The translations under genes were made by a program, and so were the position numbers. A stretch of DNA of 64,000 nt. Source: Methylobacterium sp. E-005. GTDB taxonomy: Bacteria; Pseudomonadota; Alphaproteobacteria; Rhizobiales; Beijerinckiaceae. The notes under the pieces were generated by a model. It searched no databases. It was given only the letters and a program-made list of their open reading frames with translations, and was not told the DNA's origin. Numbering within the stretch: the stretch's first letter is position 1; every line of letters begins with the position of its first letter. Positions 56,294 through 64,000 of the stretch are shown one piece after another. Location: contig NZ_JAKSYG010000179.1 in the NCBI RefSeq assembly GCF_022829725.1, positions 124,001 to 188,000 of the forward strand, given 5' to 3'.

Positions 56294-59200
56294 ATGCCCA
56301 AACGCGCCGACATCTCCTCGATCCTGATCATCGGTGCGGGTCCGATCATCATCGGACAGGCCTGCGAGTTCGATTATTCCGGAACCCAGGCCTGCAAGGC
56401 GCTCCGCGAGGAGGGCTACCGCATCGTCCTGGTCAATTCGAACCCCGCCACGATCATGACCGATCCGGACATGGCGGACGCGACCTATGTCGAGCCGATC
56501 ACGCCGGAGATCGTCGCCAAGATCATCGAGAAGGAGCGCCCCGACGCGATCCTACCGACCATGGGCGGCCAGACGGCGCTGAACTGCGCGCTCTCGCTCC
56601 AGAAGATGGGCGTGCTCGCCAAGTACGGTGTGCAGATGATCGGCGCCACCGCCGAGGCGATCGACAAGGCCGAGGACCGGAGCCTGTTCCGCGACGCCAT
56701 GACCAAGATCGGGCTCGACACCCCGAAATCGGCTCTGGCCAACGCGTCCGCGGCCAAGAAGGCGGACCGCGAAAAGTACCTCGCCGAGGTGGCGCGCATC
56801 GAAGCCGGTAATACGGAGCCGGAGGCGCGCCAAGCCGCGTTGAAGGCCTTCGAGAAGATCTGGATGGCCGGCGAGTCCGACCGGCGCAAGCGCTACGGCG
56901 AGCACGCCATCGGGCAGGCGCTGATCGCGCTGGCCGAGGTCGGCCTGCCGGCGATCATCCGCCCGTCCTTCACCATGGGCGGCACCGGCGGCGGTATCGC
57001 GTACAACCGCGAGGAATTCCTCGATATCGTCGAGCGCGGCATTGACGCCTCGCCGACGAACGAGGTGCTGATCGAGGAGAGCGTGCTCGGTTGGAAGGAG
57101 TACGAGATGGAGGTCGTTCGCGACAAGAACGACAACTGCATCATCGTCTGCTCCATCGAGAACATCGACCCGATGGGCGTGCATACCGGCGACTCGATCA
57201 CCGTCGCCCCGGCGCTGACGCTCACCGACAAGGAATACCAAGTGATGCGCGACGCATCACTGGCGGTGCTCCGTGAGATCGGCGTCGAGACCGGTGGCTC
57301 GAACGTGCAGTTCGCGATCAACCCCGAGAACGGGCGGATGATCGTGATCGAGATGAACCCGCGCGTCTCGCGCTCCTCGGCGCTCGCCTCAAAGGCCACC
57401 GGCTTCCCGATCGCGAAGGTCGCGGCCAAGCTGGCGGTCGGCTACACGCTGGACGAGATCGCCAACGACATCACCGGCGGCGCGACCCCGGCCTCGTTCG
57501 AGCCGACGATCGACTACGTGGTCACCAAGATCCCGCGCTTCGCCTTCGAGAAATTCCCGGGCGCCGAGCCGACGCTGACCACCGCCATGAAGTCGGTGGG
57601 CGAGGCCATGGCGATCGGCCGGTGCTTCGCGGAATCGCTTCAGAAGGCGCTCCGCTCGCTGGAGACCGGCCTGACCGGCCTCGACGACATCGAGATCGAG
57701 GGGCTCGGCAAGGGCGACGACCACAACGCCATCAAGGCGGCGATCGGCACCCCGACCCCGGACCGGCTGCTCAAGGTCGCGCAGGCCCTGCGGCTCGGCG
57801 TCAGCCACGAGCAGGTCTACGCCTCCTGCAAGATCGATCCGTGGTTCCTGGAGCAGCTTCAGGCGATCATCGATCTGGAGAATCGGGTAAAGGCCCACGG
57901 TCTGCCGGGAACGGCGGGCGCCTTCCGTCAGCTCAAGGCGGCGGGCTTTTCCGACGCGCGCCTTGCGGTGCTGGCCGGTCTTGAGGAAGCCGAGGTGCGG
58001 GCCAAGCGCCGGGCGCTGGCGGTGCGGCCGGTCTTCAAGCGGATCGACACCTGCGCGGCCGAGTTCAAGTCGCCCACCGCCTACATGTACTCGACCTACG
58101 TGGCGCCCTTCGCCGGCACGGTGGCCGATGAGGCGTTTCCCTCCGACCGCAAGAAGGTCATCATCCTCGGCGGCGGCCCGAACCGGATCGGCCAGGGCAT
58201 CGAGTTCGATTATTGCTGCTGCCACGCCTGCTTCGCCCTGTCGGATGCCGGCTACGAGACCATCATGGTCAATTGCAACCCGGAGACGGTCTCGACCGAC
58301 TACGACACGTCCGACCGGCTCTATTTCGAGCCGCTGACCGCCGAGGACGTGCTGGAGATCATCGAGACCGAGCGGCAGGCCGGCACCCTGCACGGCGTCA
58401 TCGTGCAGTTCGGCGGCCAGACCCCACTGAAGCTCGCCCGGGCGCTCGAGGCCTCGGGCGTCCCGATCCTCGGCACCTCACCAGACGCCATCGACCTCGC
58501 CGAGGACCGCGACCAGTTCAAGCGCCTCCTCGACAAGCTCGGCATGAAGCAGCCGAAGAACGGCATTGCCTACTCGGTGGAGCAGAGCCGGCTGGTGGCG
58601 GCCGATCTCGGCCTGCCCTTCGTGGTGCGCCCGAGCTACGTGCTCGGCGGCCGCGCCATGGCGATCATCCGCGACGAGACGCAGTTCGCCGACTACCTCC
58701 TCGATACGCTGCCGAGTCTGATCCCCTCCGAGGTGAAGGCCCGCTACCCGAACGACAAGACCGGCCAGATCAACACGGTGCTGGGCAAGAACCCGCTCCT
58801 GTTCGACCGCTACCTGTCGGACGCTGTCGAGGTCGATGTCGATGCCGTCTGCGACGGCAAGGACGTGTTCATCGCCGGCATCATGGAGCACATCGAGGAG
58901 GCGGGCATCCATTCCGGCGACTCGGCCTGCTCGCTGCCGCCGCGCTCGCTCTCGCCCGAGATCATGGCTGAGTTGGAGCGGCAGACGAAGGCCATGGCGC
59001 TGGCGCTCAATGTCGTCGGCCTGATGAACGTCCAGTACGCGATCAAGGAGGGACTTATCTACGTGCTGGAGGTGAACCCCCGCGCGTCGCGCACGGTGCC
59101 GTTCGTCGCCAAGGTGATCGGCGAGCCGATCGCCAAGATCGCCGCGCGGGTCATGGCCGGCGAGCCGCTTGCAACCTTCGGGCTCAAGCCCAAGACCCTG

Positions 59201-59767
59201 CCGCATATTGCGGTCAAGGAAGCGGTCTTCCCCTTCGCGCGCTTCCCCGGCGTGGACGTGCTGCTCGGCCCGGAGATGCGTTCCACCGGTGAGGTGATCG
59301 GGTTGGATGCGAGCTTCGGTGTCGCCTTCGCGAAGAGCCAGCTCGGCTCGGGCACACAGGTGCCGAAGGCAGGGAGTGTGTTCGTCTCGGTGCGGGATGC
59401 CGACAAGGCCCGCATCCTGCCGACCATGAAGCTCCTGTCGGATCTCGGCTTCACCATCGTGGCCACGGGCGGCACCCAGCGCTATCTGGTCGAGAACGGC
59501 GTTCCGGCGGAGCGGATCAACAAGGTGCTCGAAGGGCGGCCGCACGTCGTCGATGCGATCAAGAACGGCGGGATCCACCTCGTCCTCAACACCACCGAGG
59601 GCGCGGGTGCGCTTTCGGATTCACGTTCGCTCCGGCGCGCGGCCCTCTTGCATAAGGTGCCGTATTACACCACTCTAGCCGGCGCAGTGGCCGCGGCCGA
59701 GGGGATCAAGGCCTATCTAGAAGGCGATCTCAAGGTCCGCGCGTTGCAGGAATACTTCGCGGCCTGA
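56294..59767 (+). CDS. carB: Carbamoyl-phosphate synthase large subunit
   Basis: A 1157-residue synthetase that makes carbamoyl phosphate from bicarbonate, ammonia and two ATP. Both homologous halves are intact: the first begins [25 protein letters not shown], the second [23 protein letters not shown]. The ATP-grasp Glu/Asn residues ([20 protein letters not shown] and [15 protein letters not shown]) are present, and the C-terminal allosteric MGS-like domain ends near [19 protein letters not shown]. It is about 80 residues longer than the E. coli enzyme, with extra segments at about residues 150-205 and in the second ATP-grasp domain; such insertions are common in alphaproteobacteria. Confidence 0.98.
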   Translation: MPKRADISSILIIGAGPIIIGQACEFDYSGTQACKALREEGYRIVLVNSNPATIMTDPDMADATYVEPITPEIVAKIIEKERPDAILPTMGGQTALNCALSLQKMGVLAKYGVQMIGATAEAIDKAEDRSLFRDAMTKIGLDTPKSALANASAAKKADREKYLAEVARIEAGNTEPEARQAALKAFEKIWMAGESDRRKRYGEHAIGQALIALAEVGLPAIIRPSFTMGGTGGGIAYNREEFLDIVERGIDASPTNEVLIEESVLGWKEYEMEVVRDKNDNCIIVCSIENIDPMGVHTGDSITVAPALTLTDKEYQVMRDASLAVLREIGVETGGSNVQFAINPENGRMIVIEMNPRVSRSSALASKATGFPIAKVAAKLAVGYTLDEIANDITGGATPASFEPTIDYVVTKIPRFAFEKFPGAEPTLTTAMKSVGEAMAIGRCFAESLQKALRSLETGLTGLDDIEIEGLGKGDDHNAIKAAIGTPTPDRLLKVAQALRLGVSHEQVYASCKIDPWFLEQLQAIIDLENRVKAHGLPGTAGAFRQLKAAGFSDARLAVLAGLEEAEVRAKRRALAVRPVFKRIDTCAAEFKSPTAYMYSTYVAPFAGTVADEAFPSDRKKVIILGGGPNRIGQGIEFDYCCCHACFALSDAGYETIMVNCNPETVSTDYDTSDRLYFEPLTAEDVLEIIETERQAGTLHGVIVQFGGQTPLKLARALEASGVPILGTSPDAIDLAEDRDQFKRLLDKLGMKQPKNGIAYSVEQSRLVAADLGLPFVVRPSYVLGGRAMAIIRDETQFADYLLDTLPSLIPSEVKARYPNDKTGQINTVLGKNPLLFDRYLSDAVEVDVDAVCDGKDVFIAGIMEHIEEAGIHSGDSACSLPPRSLSPEIMAELERQTKAMALALNVVGLMNVQYAIKEGLIYVLEVNPRASRTVPFVAKVIGEPIAKIAARVMAGEPLATFGLKPKTLPHIAVKEAVFPFARFPGVDVLLGPEMRSTGEVIGLDASFGVAFAKSQLGSGTQVPKAGSVFVSVRDADKARILPTMKLLSDLGFTIVATGGTQRYLVENGVPAERINKVLEGRPHVVDAIKNGGIHLVLNTTEGAGALSDSRSLRRAALLHKVPYYTTLAGAVAAAEGIKAYLEGDLKVRALQEYFAA

Positions 59768-59796
59768 GCCTCAGGGTCCCGCTGACTTTATCTCGT

Positions 59797-59830
59797 GGCC
59801 CGGAGAGAGTGCTGCACTCTCGGCCGGGCC
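59797..59830 (+). terminator. Strong stem-loop between carB and greA
   Basis: GGCCCGG pairs with CCGGGCC, and inside it GAGAGTGC pairs with GCACTCTC, giving a stem of about 15 pairs with one small internal bulge, followed by TCTTCATT. It lies 30 bases after the carB stop and 22 bases before greA. It could be the carB terminator or a regulatory leader of greA. Confidence 0.6.
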
Positions 59831-59851
59831 TCTTCATTGTGGCGCGAGACG

Positions 59852-60334
59852 ATGGCGATAGACAAGGTTCCGATCACGGTGCGCGGCTTCGCAGCCCTCG
59901 AAGAGGAGCTGAAACACCGCCAGCAGGTGGAGCGGCAGCGCATCATCCAGGCGATCGCCGAGGCGCGTGCCCTGGGCGATCTGTCCGAGAACGCCGAGTA
60001 CCATGCCGCCAAGGAGGCGCAGTCCCACAACGAGGGCCGCGTCATGGAATTGGAGAGCATGATCGCGCGGGCCGAGATCATCGACGTCACGAAGCTCTCG
60101 GGCAGCAAGATCAAGTTCGGCGCCACCGTGAAGCTCGTCGATGAGGATACGGAGGAGGAGAAGACCTATCAGATCGTGGGCGAGCCGGAGGCCGACGTGC
60201 GCTCCGGCCGGGTCTCGATCACCTCGCCGATCGCCCGGGCGCTGATCGGCAAGGGCGTCGGCGACACCGTCGAGGTGACGACGCCCGGTGGCGGCAAGTC
60301 CTACGAGGTCGTCGCCGTCCAGTACGGCGCTTGA
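59852..60334 (+). CDS. greA: Transcription elongation factor GreA
   Basis: A 160-residue factor that rescues backtracked RNA polymerase. The N-terminal coiled coil starts [27 protein letters not shown] and has the acidic tip [22 protein letters not shown] with the Asp/Glu pair that places the metal. The C-terminal FKBP-like domain includes [37 protein letters not shown] 59852 ([10 protein letters not shown]) is used; the frame is open upstream through the hairpin. The next gene starts four bases after its stop. Confidence 0.97.
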   Translation: MAIDKVPITVRGFAALEEELKHRQQVERQRIIQAIAEARALGDLSENAEYHAAKEAQSHNEGRVMELESMIARAEIIDVTKLSGSKIKFGATVKLVDEDTEEEKTYQIVGEPEADVRSGRVSITSPIARALIGKGVGDTVEVTTPGGGKSYEVVAVQYGA

Positions 60335-60338
60335 GGGC

Positions 60339-60839
60339 ATGCCCTTGCGCTTCTGGGGCCGGCTCGCCGGGCTGATCCTCCTCGCCGCTGCGGGCTCCGC
60401 GGCGGCGGACGATTTCCCGGCGACCGCGCGGTTCTCCGATATCCGCGTCGACGTGCGTCCGCTTCGCGACAAGGGCGGAGGTCTTCAGGCGGAGGCGCTG
60501 GCGGCCGACCTGACCGAAGCCCTGCGCAAGAGTTTCGCGGACCGGATCGGCGGACGCGGGCCGCGCCTCGTCGTGGTGGTGAGCGGCCTGTCGCTGCGGC
60601 CCTATGCCGGCAGCGGCGCGCGGCCGGGCCTGGGCGGCAACTTCCAGACCGATTACCTGGAGGGCGAGGCGCTGCTGGTCGGGCCGAAGGGCCAGATCCT
60701 CGGCCGGCACCCGCAGATGACCGCGACGCCGTCGAGCTACGGTGGCGCGTGGTACGCCCGGGACTACGAGGGGCGCCGACTGGCGGCGATCGCCGACATC
60801 TACGCCCAGTGGCTCGCGCGGGATCTCCCGCGGGATTGA
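60339..60839 (+). CDS. Periplasmic hypothetical protein
   Basis: A 166-residue protein with a signal peptide (WGRLAGLILLAAAGSAAADD, cut near residue 24). The mature part has FSDIRVDVRPLRDKGGGLQ, a long amphipathic helix (AEALAADLTEALRKSFAD) and several beta strands (LVVVVSGLSLRPY); it ends in helix LAAIADIYAQWLARDL. It has no motif I can name. It begins four bases after greA on the same strand and is probably co-transcribed. Confidence 0.7.
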   Translation: MPLRFWGRLAGLILLAAAGSAAADDFPATARFSDIRVDVRPLRDKGGGLQAEALAADLTEALRKSFADRIGGRGPRLVVVVSGLSLRPYAGSGARPGLGGNFQTDYLEGEALLVGPKGQILGRHPQMTATPSSYGGAWYARDYEGRRLAAIADIYAQWLARDLPRD

Positions 60840-60936
60840 CGGGCCTTTCGCTGCATCCGGTCCGTGGAGCCGGTAGCGCTGCCGTCCCATCCGCTATCCG
60901 AAGTCAGCCCGCGGCGTTGCGTTTCCGGTGAGGAGC

Positions 60937-61986
60937 ATGGCAAGCATCGACGTGACAGAGGCGAAATCCGCCGCGCGCAACCGCCCCGACGCGCGATCTG
61001 AACCCCTGCCCGAACTGGCCCGCGCCCGCGCCTGGATCATCACGGACGGCAAGGCCGGTGACGAGAATCAGTGCGTCGGCATCGCCGAGACGCTGGGCAT
61101 CGCATTCGAGATCCGGCAGGTGCCGGCGTCCGGGCCGTTCGGCTGGATGGCGCCCTGGGGGCCGATCGACCCGCGCGAGGGCCCGCGGCGCCGCGCCGGT
61201 GCCCTGTCGGGTCCCTATCCCGACATCCTGATCGCTTCGGGACGCCGGTCCGTGCCGTATCTGAGGGCCGTGCGGCGCGCCACGGGCGGGCGCACCTTCA
61301 CGGCCTTCCTCAAGGATCCGCGCACCGGCGCGGACAGCGCCGACTTCATCTGGGTGCCGGATTACGACGATCTGCGGGGGCCCAACGTCTTCACGACCCT
61401 GACGGCGCCGCACCTCGTGACCGCGGAGCGCCTAGCTGCCGCCCGCGCCCGGCCGGATCCGCGCCTCGCGCGTCTCGACGGGCAGCGGATAGCCGTGCTC
61501 GTCGGGGGCGACAGCCGGCACCTGAGCTATCGCAAGACCGACATGATCCGCCTCGTCGAGGACCTGCGCTCCCTGGTGGATCAGGGCTGCCGGCTCATGG
61601 TGACGATCTCGCGCCGGACCCCCGATCCGCTGCGGAACGCCGTGAAGGCCCTGGCCGCCGAAACCGGTGGCTTCCTCTGGGATGGCAGCGGCGAGAATCC
61701 CTACGTGGCCATGCTGGCTTTGGCCGAGGCGATCGTGGTCACCTCCGACTCGGCCAACATGGTGAGCGAGGCCGTGGCTACCGGTGCACCGGTCCTGCTG
61801 TTCGACCTTCCACGTACCTATATCCGGCATCGGCGGATGTTCGCCGGGCTGGCGATCGCCGGAGCTCTCCGGCCCTTTACCGGTCAGTTGGTGGATCTGT
61901 CGTACAAGCCGATCGATGCGACGCCGGTGATCGCGCAGGCGCTCGCGACAGCTTACGCTGCGCACCGCACGGCCGACCGCGCCTGA
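60937..61986 (+). CDS. ELM1 / GtrOC1-like family protein (mitochondrial fission ELM1 homologue)
   Basis: A 349-residue cytoplasmic protein of the ELM1 family. Family features are ARAWIITDGKAGDENQCVGIAETLG near residue 30-55, DILIASGRRSVPYLRAVRR, FTAFLKDPRTGADSADFIWVPDYDDLRGPNV, then VLVGGDSRHLSYRKTDMIRL and IVVTSDSANMVSEAVATGAPVLLF, which is like a GT-B C-terminal half. Bacterial members have no proven role; a glycosyltransferase-like fold is suggested. GTG 60928 is an alternative start. It ends 12 bases before trxB. Confidence 0.9.
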   Translation: MASIDVTEAKSAARNRPDARSEPLPELARARAWIITDGKAGDENQCVGIAETLGIAFEIRQVPASGPFGWMAPWGPIDPREGPRRRAGALSGPYPDILIASGRRSVPYLRAVRRATGGRTFTAFLKDPRTGADSADFIWVPDYDDLRGPNVFTTLTAPHLVTAERLAAARARPDPRLARLDGQRIAVLVGGDSRHLSYRKTDMIRLVEDLRSLVDQGCRLMVTISRRTPDPLRNAVKALAAETGGFLWDGSGENPYVAMLALAEAIVVTSDSANMVSEAVATGAPVLLFDLPRTYIRHRRMFAGLAIAGALRPFTGQLVDLSYKPIDATPVIAQALATAYAAHRTADRA

Positions 61987-61998
61987 GGAGACCGAGAG

Positions 61999-62979
61999 AT
62001 GGCCCATACCCACGCCAAGCTGGTGATCGTCGGCTCGGGGCCGGCCGGCTACACGGCGGCGATCTACGCGGCCCGTGCCATGGTGGAGCCGCTGCTGATC
62101 TCGGGCTTCCAGCCGGGCGGCCAGCTCATGATCACCACGGATGTCGAGAACTATCCGGGCTTCGCCGAGGCGATCCAGGGTCCGTGGCTGATGGAGCAGA
62201 TGCGGCTTCAGGCCGAGCATGTCGGTACCCGCATCGTCTCCGAGTACATCACGAAGGTCGATCTCAAGCAGCGGCCGTTCCGGCTGGAGGCCGATTCGGG
62301 CGAAACCTATTCCTGCGACGCGCTGATCATCGCCACCGGCGCCCAGGCCAAGTGGCTTGGAATTCCGTCCGAGGCGACCTTCCAGGGCGGCGGCGTCTCC
62401 GCCTGCGCGACCTGCGACGGCTTCTTTTTCCGCGGCAAGGAGGTCGTGGTGGTCGGCGGCGGCAACACCGCGGTCGAGGAGGCGCTCTACCTCGCCAACA
62501 TCGCCAGCAAGGTGACGGTGGTCCACCGCCGCGATTCGTTCCGGGCCGAGCGGATCCTTCAGGAGCGTCTGTTCAAGCACCCGAACGTCGAGGTGCTCTG
62601 GCACCGGGAGATCGCCGAGATCTGCGGCGTGCAGAAGCCCGCGCCGGGCGTCACCCATCTTCGGCTGAGGGATCCGCGCTCCGGCGAGATCAGCGAGGTG
62701 AAGGCTGACGGCGTGTTCGTGGCGATCGGCCATCAGCCGGCGACCGCGATCTTCGAGGGGCAGCTGCCGATGCGCCACGGCGGCTATCTCAGTGTCAAGC
62801 CCGGCACCACGGAGACAGACATCCCCGGCGTGTTCGCGGCGGGCGATGTCACCGACGACGTCTACCGCCAAGCGATCACGGCGGCTGGGATGGGCTGCAT
62901 GGCTGCGTTGGAAGCGGAGAAATTCCTGGCCAACCTCGAGATCGGCGAGAGCCCGGTTCAGGCCGCGGCCGCCGAGTAG
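61999..62979 (+). CDS. trxB: Thioredoxin-disulfide reductase
   Basis: A 326-residue NADPH-dependent flavoprotein that reduces thioredoxin. FAD-binding [16 protein letters not shown] is at residues about 12-27, the redox motif CATC is at 136-139, the NADPH-binding [20 protein letters not shown] follows, and the second FAD site is [21 protein letters not shown]. The length is normal. It is 12 bases after the ELM1-family gene, and the two probably share a transcript, an association common in alphaproteobacteria. The next gene is a LysR regulator on the same strand. Confidence 0.97.
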   Translation: MAHTHAKLVIVGSGPAGYTAAIYAARAMVEPLLISGFQPGGQLMITTDVENYPGFAEAIQGPWLMEQMRLQAEHVGTRIVSEYITKVDLKQRPFRLEADSGETYSCDALIIATGAQAKWLGIPSEATFQGGGVSACATCDGFFFRGKEVVVVGGGNTAVEEALYLANIASKVTVVHRRDSFRAERILQERLFKHPNVEVLWHREIAEICGVQKPAPGVTHLRLRDPRSGEISEVKADGVFVAIGHQPATAIFEGQLPMRHGGYLSVKPGTTETDIPGVFAAGDVTDDVYRQAITAAGMGCMAALEAEKFLANLEIGESPVQAAAAE

Positions 62980-63255
62980 GGCGTTCGGCGCCGATCCTGC
63001 CACGTGCGGTTGTGGTGGCCGTGTCGACAGAGGATCATGCACCGAATTCCTGATCGGCACGCTTGCGCTCGATCATGCGCCGAGTGCATAGGAGTGTCGA
63101 CTGCGCCGGGATGCATCGCACGCATACCCGCGCGGAGCCGGTCGTGGAGCTCCACCCTCGGCGCCGCGCAACTCGCCCGGTGATCCGTCCGCTGCGCCAC
63201 CCGTTCGCCTTGTCCCGGCGCCGCGTCTGGGCTCGCACTGGTAGGGGTTCTTGCC

Positions 63256-64000
63256 TTGGACTGGGATAAGATCCGGATCTTCCTGAACGTCGCCGAGGCG
63301 GGCAGCTTCACCAAGGCGGGCGACGATATCGGCCTGAGCCAGTCTGCAGTGAGCCGCCAGATCAGCGCCCTGGAGCGGGAGCTGAAGGCGCCGCTGTTTC
63401 ACCGCCACGCACGAGGCCTGCTCCTTACCGAGCAGGGCGATCTGCTGTTCCGCGCTGCCCGGGACATGAAGCTGCGCCTGGAGAATACCCGCGCGCGCCT
63501 CGTCGAGACCGCGGAGCGGCCGACCGGCGATCTCAAGGTCACGACGACCGTCGGGCTTGGCACGTCCTGGTTGTCCCAGCGGGTCGGTGAGTTTCTCGAC
63601 CTCTATCCGGACGTGCGCATCGAGCTGATCCTCACCAACGAGGAGCTGGATCTCGCAATGCGCGAGGCGGACGTGGCGATCCGCATGCGCCGCCCGGCCC
63701 AGCCCGACCTGATCCAGCGGCGGCTGTTCACCGTCCACTACCATGCCTTCGCGAGCCAGGATTACGTCAAGCGCTTCGGCGAGCCCAAATCGGTGGACGA
63801 CCTCGACGACCACCGCCTCGTCTCGTTCGGCGGCAATGAGCCGTCCTACCTGCTCGCCGCCCATTGGCTGGCCGATGCCGGCCGTGAGGGGCGGGACCGG
63901 CGTCAGGTTCACCTGACGGTCAACAATATCGGCGCCTTGCAACGCGCCATGGAAGCCGGCGCCGGCATCGGGATCCTGCCCGACTACGCGGTGGACGGTG
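63256..64000 (+). CDS. LysR family transcriptional regulator, N-terminal part (cut by window edge)
   Basis: A partial LysR regulator of which about 248 residues are in the window. The start is TTG 63256, preceded by GGGG about nine bases upstream. The winged helix-turn-helix MDWDKIRIFLNVAEAGSFTKAG then DIGLSQSAVSRQISALEREL is clear, followed by the inducer-binding domain (TTTVGLGTSWLSQRVGEFLDLYP). The usual total is about 300 residues, so some 50 are missing at the right edge. The adjacent trxB suggests it might regulate redox genes; LysR proteins of this position are common next to trxB in Methylobacterium-like genomes, but the target is not shown here. Confidence 0.9.
   Translation, partial: MDWDKIRIFLNVAEAGSFTKAGDDIGLSQSAVSRQISALERELKAPLFHRHARGLLLTEQGDLLFRAARDMKLRLENTRARLVETAERPTGDLKVTTTVGLGTSWLSQRVGEFLDLYPDVRIELILTNEELDLAMREADVAIRMRRPAQPDLIQRRLFTVHYHAFASQDYVKRFGEPKSVDDLDDHRLVSFGGNEPSYLLAAHWLADAGREGRDRRQVHLTVNNIGALQRAMEAGAGIGILPDYAVDG

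Overview
The window is about 64 kb of GC-rich bacterial chromosome (roughly two thirds G+C by eye). Codon use and gene content point to an alphaproteobacterium of the order Hyphomicrobiales (Rhizobiales), most likely Methylobacterium/Methylorubrum-like. The evidence is the chvE-gguA-gguB sugar transporter, an atpHAGDC operon without the F0 genes, thiO-thiS-thiG-thiE behind a TPP riboswitch, the Anbu proteasome-like cluster, small proteins of the DUF1285 and DUF6111 type, and many GTG/TTG starts. The genus is an inference; no 16S gene or marker search was possible. I see no phage, insertion sequence, CRISPR array or rRNA operon.

Layout. 1-5 kb: the N-terminal part of mutS (minus, cut by the window edge), a small His-rich secreted protein, an epoxide-hydrolase-like enzyme and a cNMP-binding/patatin fusion. 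5-10.3 kb: an SDR oxidoreductase, then the sugar ABC transporter chvE-gguA-gguB. 10.4-14.3 kb: ispA, mtgA, a hypothetical protein, a vapBC toxin-antitoxin pair and an unrecognised protein made of two internal repeats. 14.3-17.1 kb: argG and two DsbA-fold proteins. 17.3-22.6 kb: the F1 ATP synthase operon atpHAGDC, with palindromic elements inserted between atpA/atpG and atpD/atpC. 23-30.1 kb, all minus: DUF1285-NUDIX-DUF6111-cca as a tightly overlapping operon, then hrpB-thioesterase-SMP30. 30.5-34.5 kb: small secreted proteins, a double HD-GYP regulator, a DUF1275 membrane protein and a flagellar-like small protein. 34.6-38 kb: tRNA-Leu(UAA), an FAD monooxygenase, a zinc-finger protein, map and radC.

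38.1-42.2 kb: the most interesting unit, a four-gene operon of a circularly permuted ATP-grasp protein, an alpha-E protein, a transglutaminase-like peptidase and a proteasome-type hydrolase (Anbu). Together these suggest a peptide-ligation and peptide-cleavage system whose substrate is not established. 42.3-45.4 kb: thiOSGE with its riboswitch. 45.6-48.8 kb: a retropepsin-like protease, a glycosyltransferase and a GAF/class III cyclase. 48.9-53.6 kb: yqeY-dnaG-rpoD (primase and housekeeping sigma factor); the primase lacks three of four zinc ligands. 53.8-60.8 kb: carA and carB, separated by a small membrane protein and a decayed pseudoazurin gene, then greA and a periplasmic protein. 60.9-64 kb: an ELM1-family protein, trxB and a truncated LysR regulator.

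Most of the window is housekeeping. The non-coding novelty is a set of intergenic repeats: a ~220-bp element present twice (22726 and 30246), a ~100-bp multi-palindrome element present twice in opposite orientation (10341 and 22955), pyrimidine/purine hairpins inside the atp operon, and one imperfect inverted repeat after the Anbu operon.
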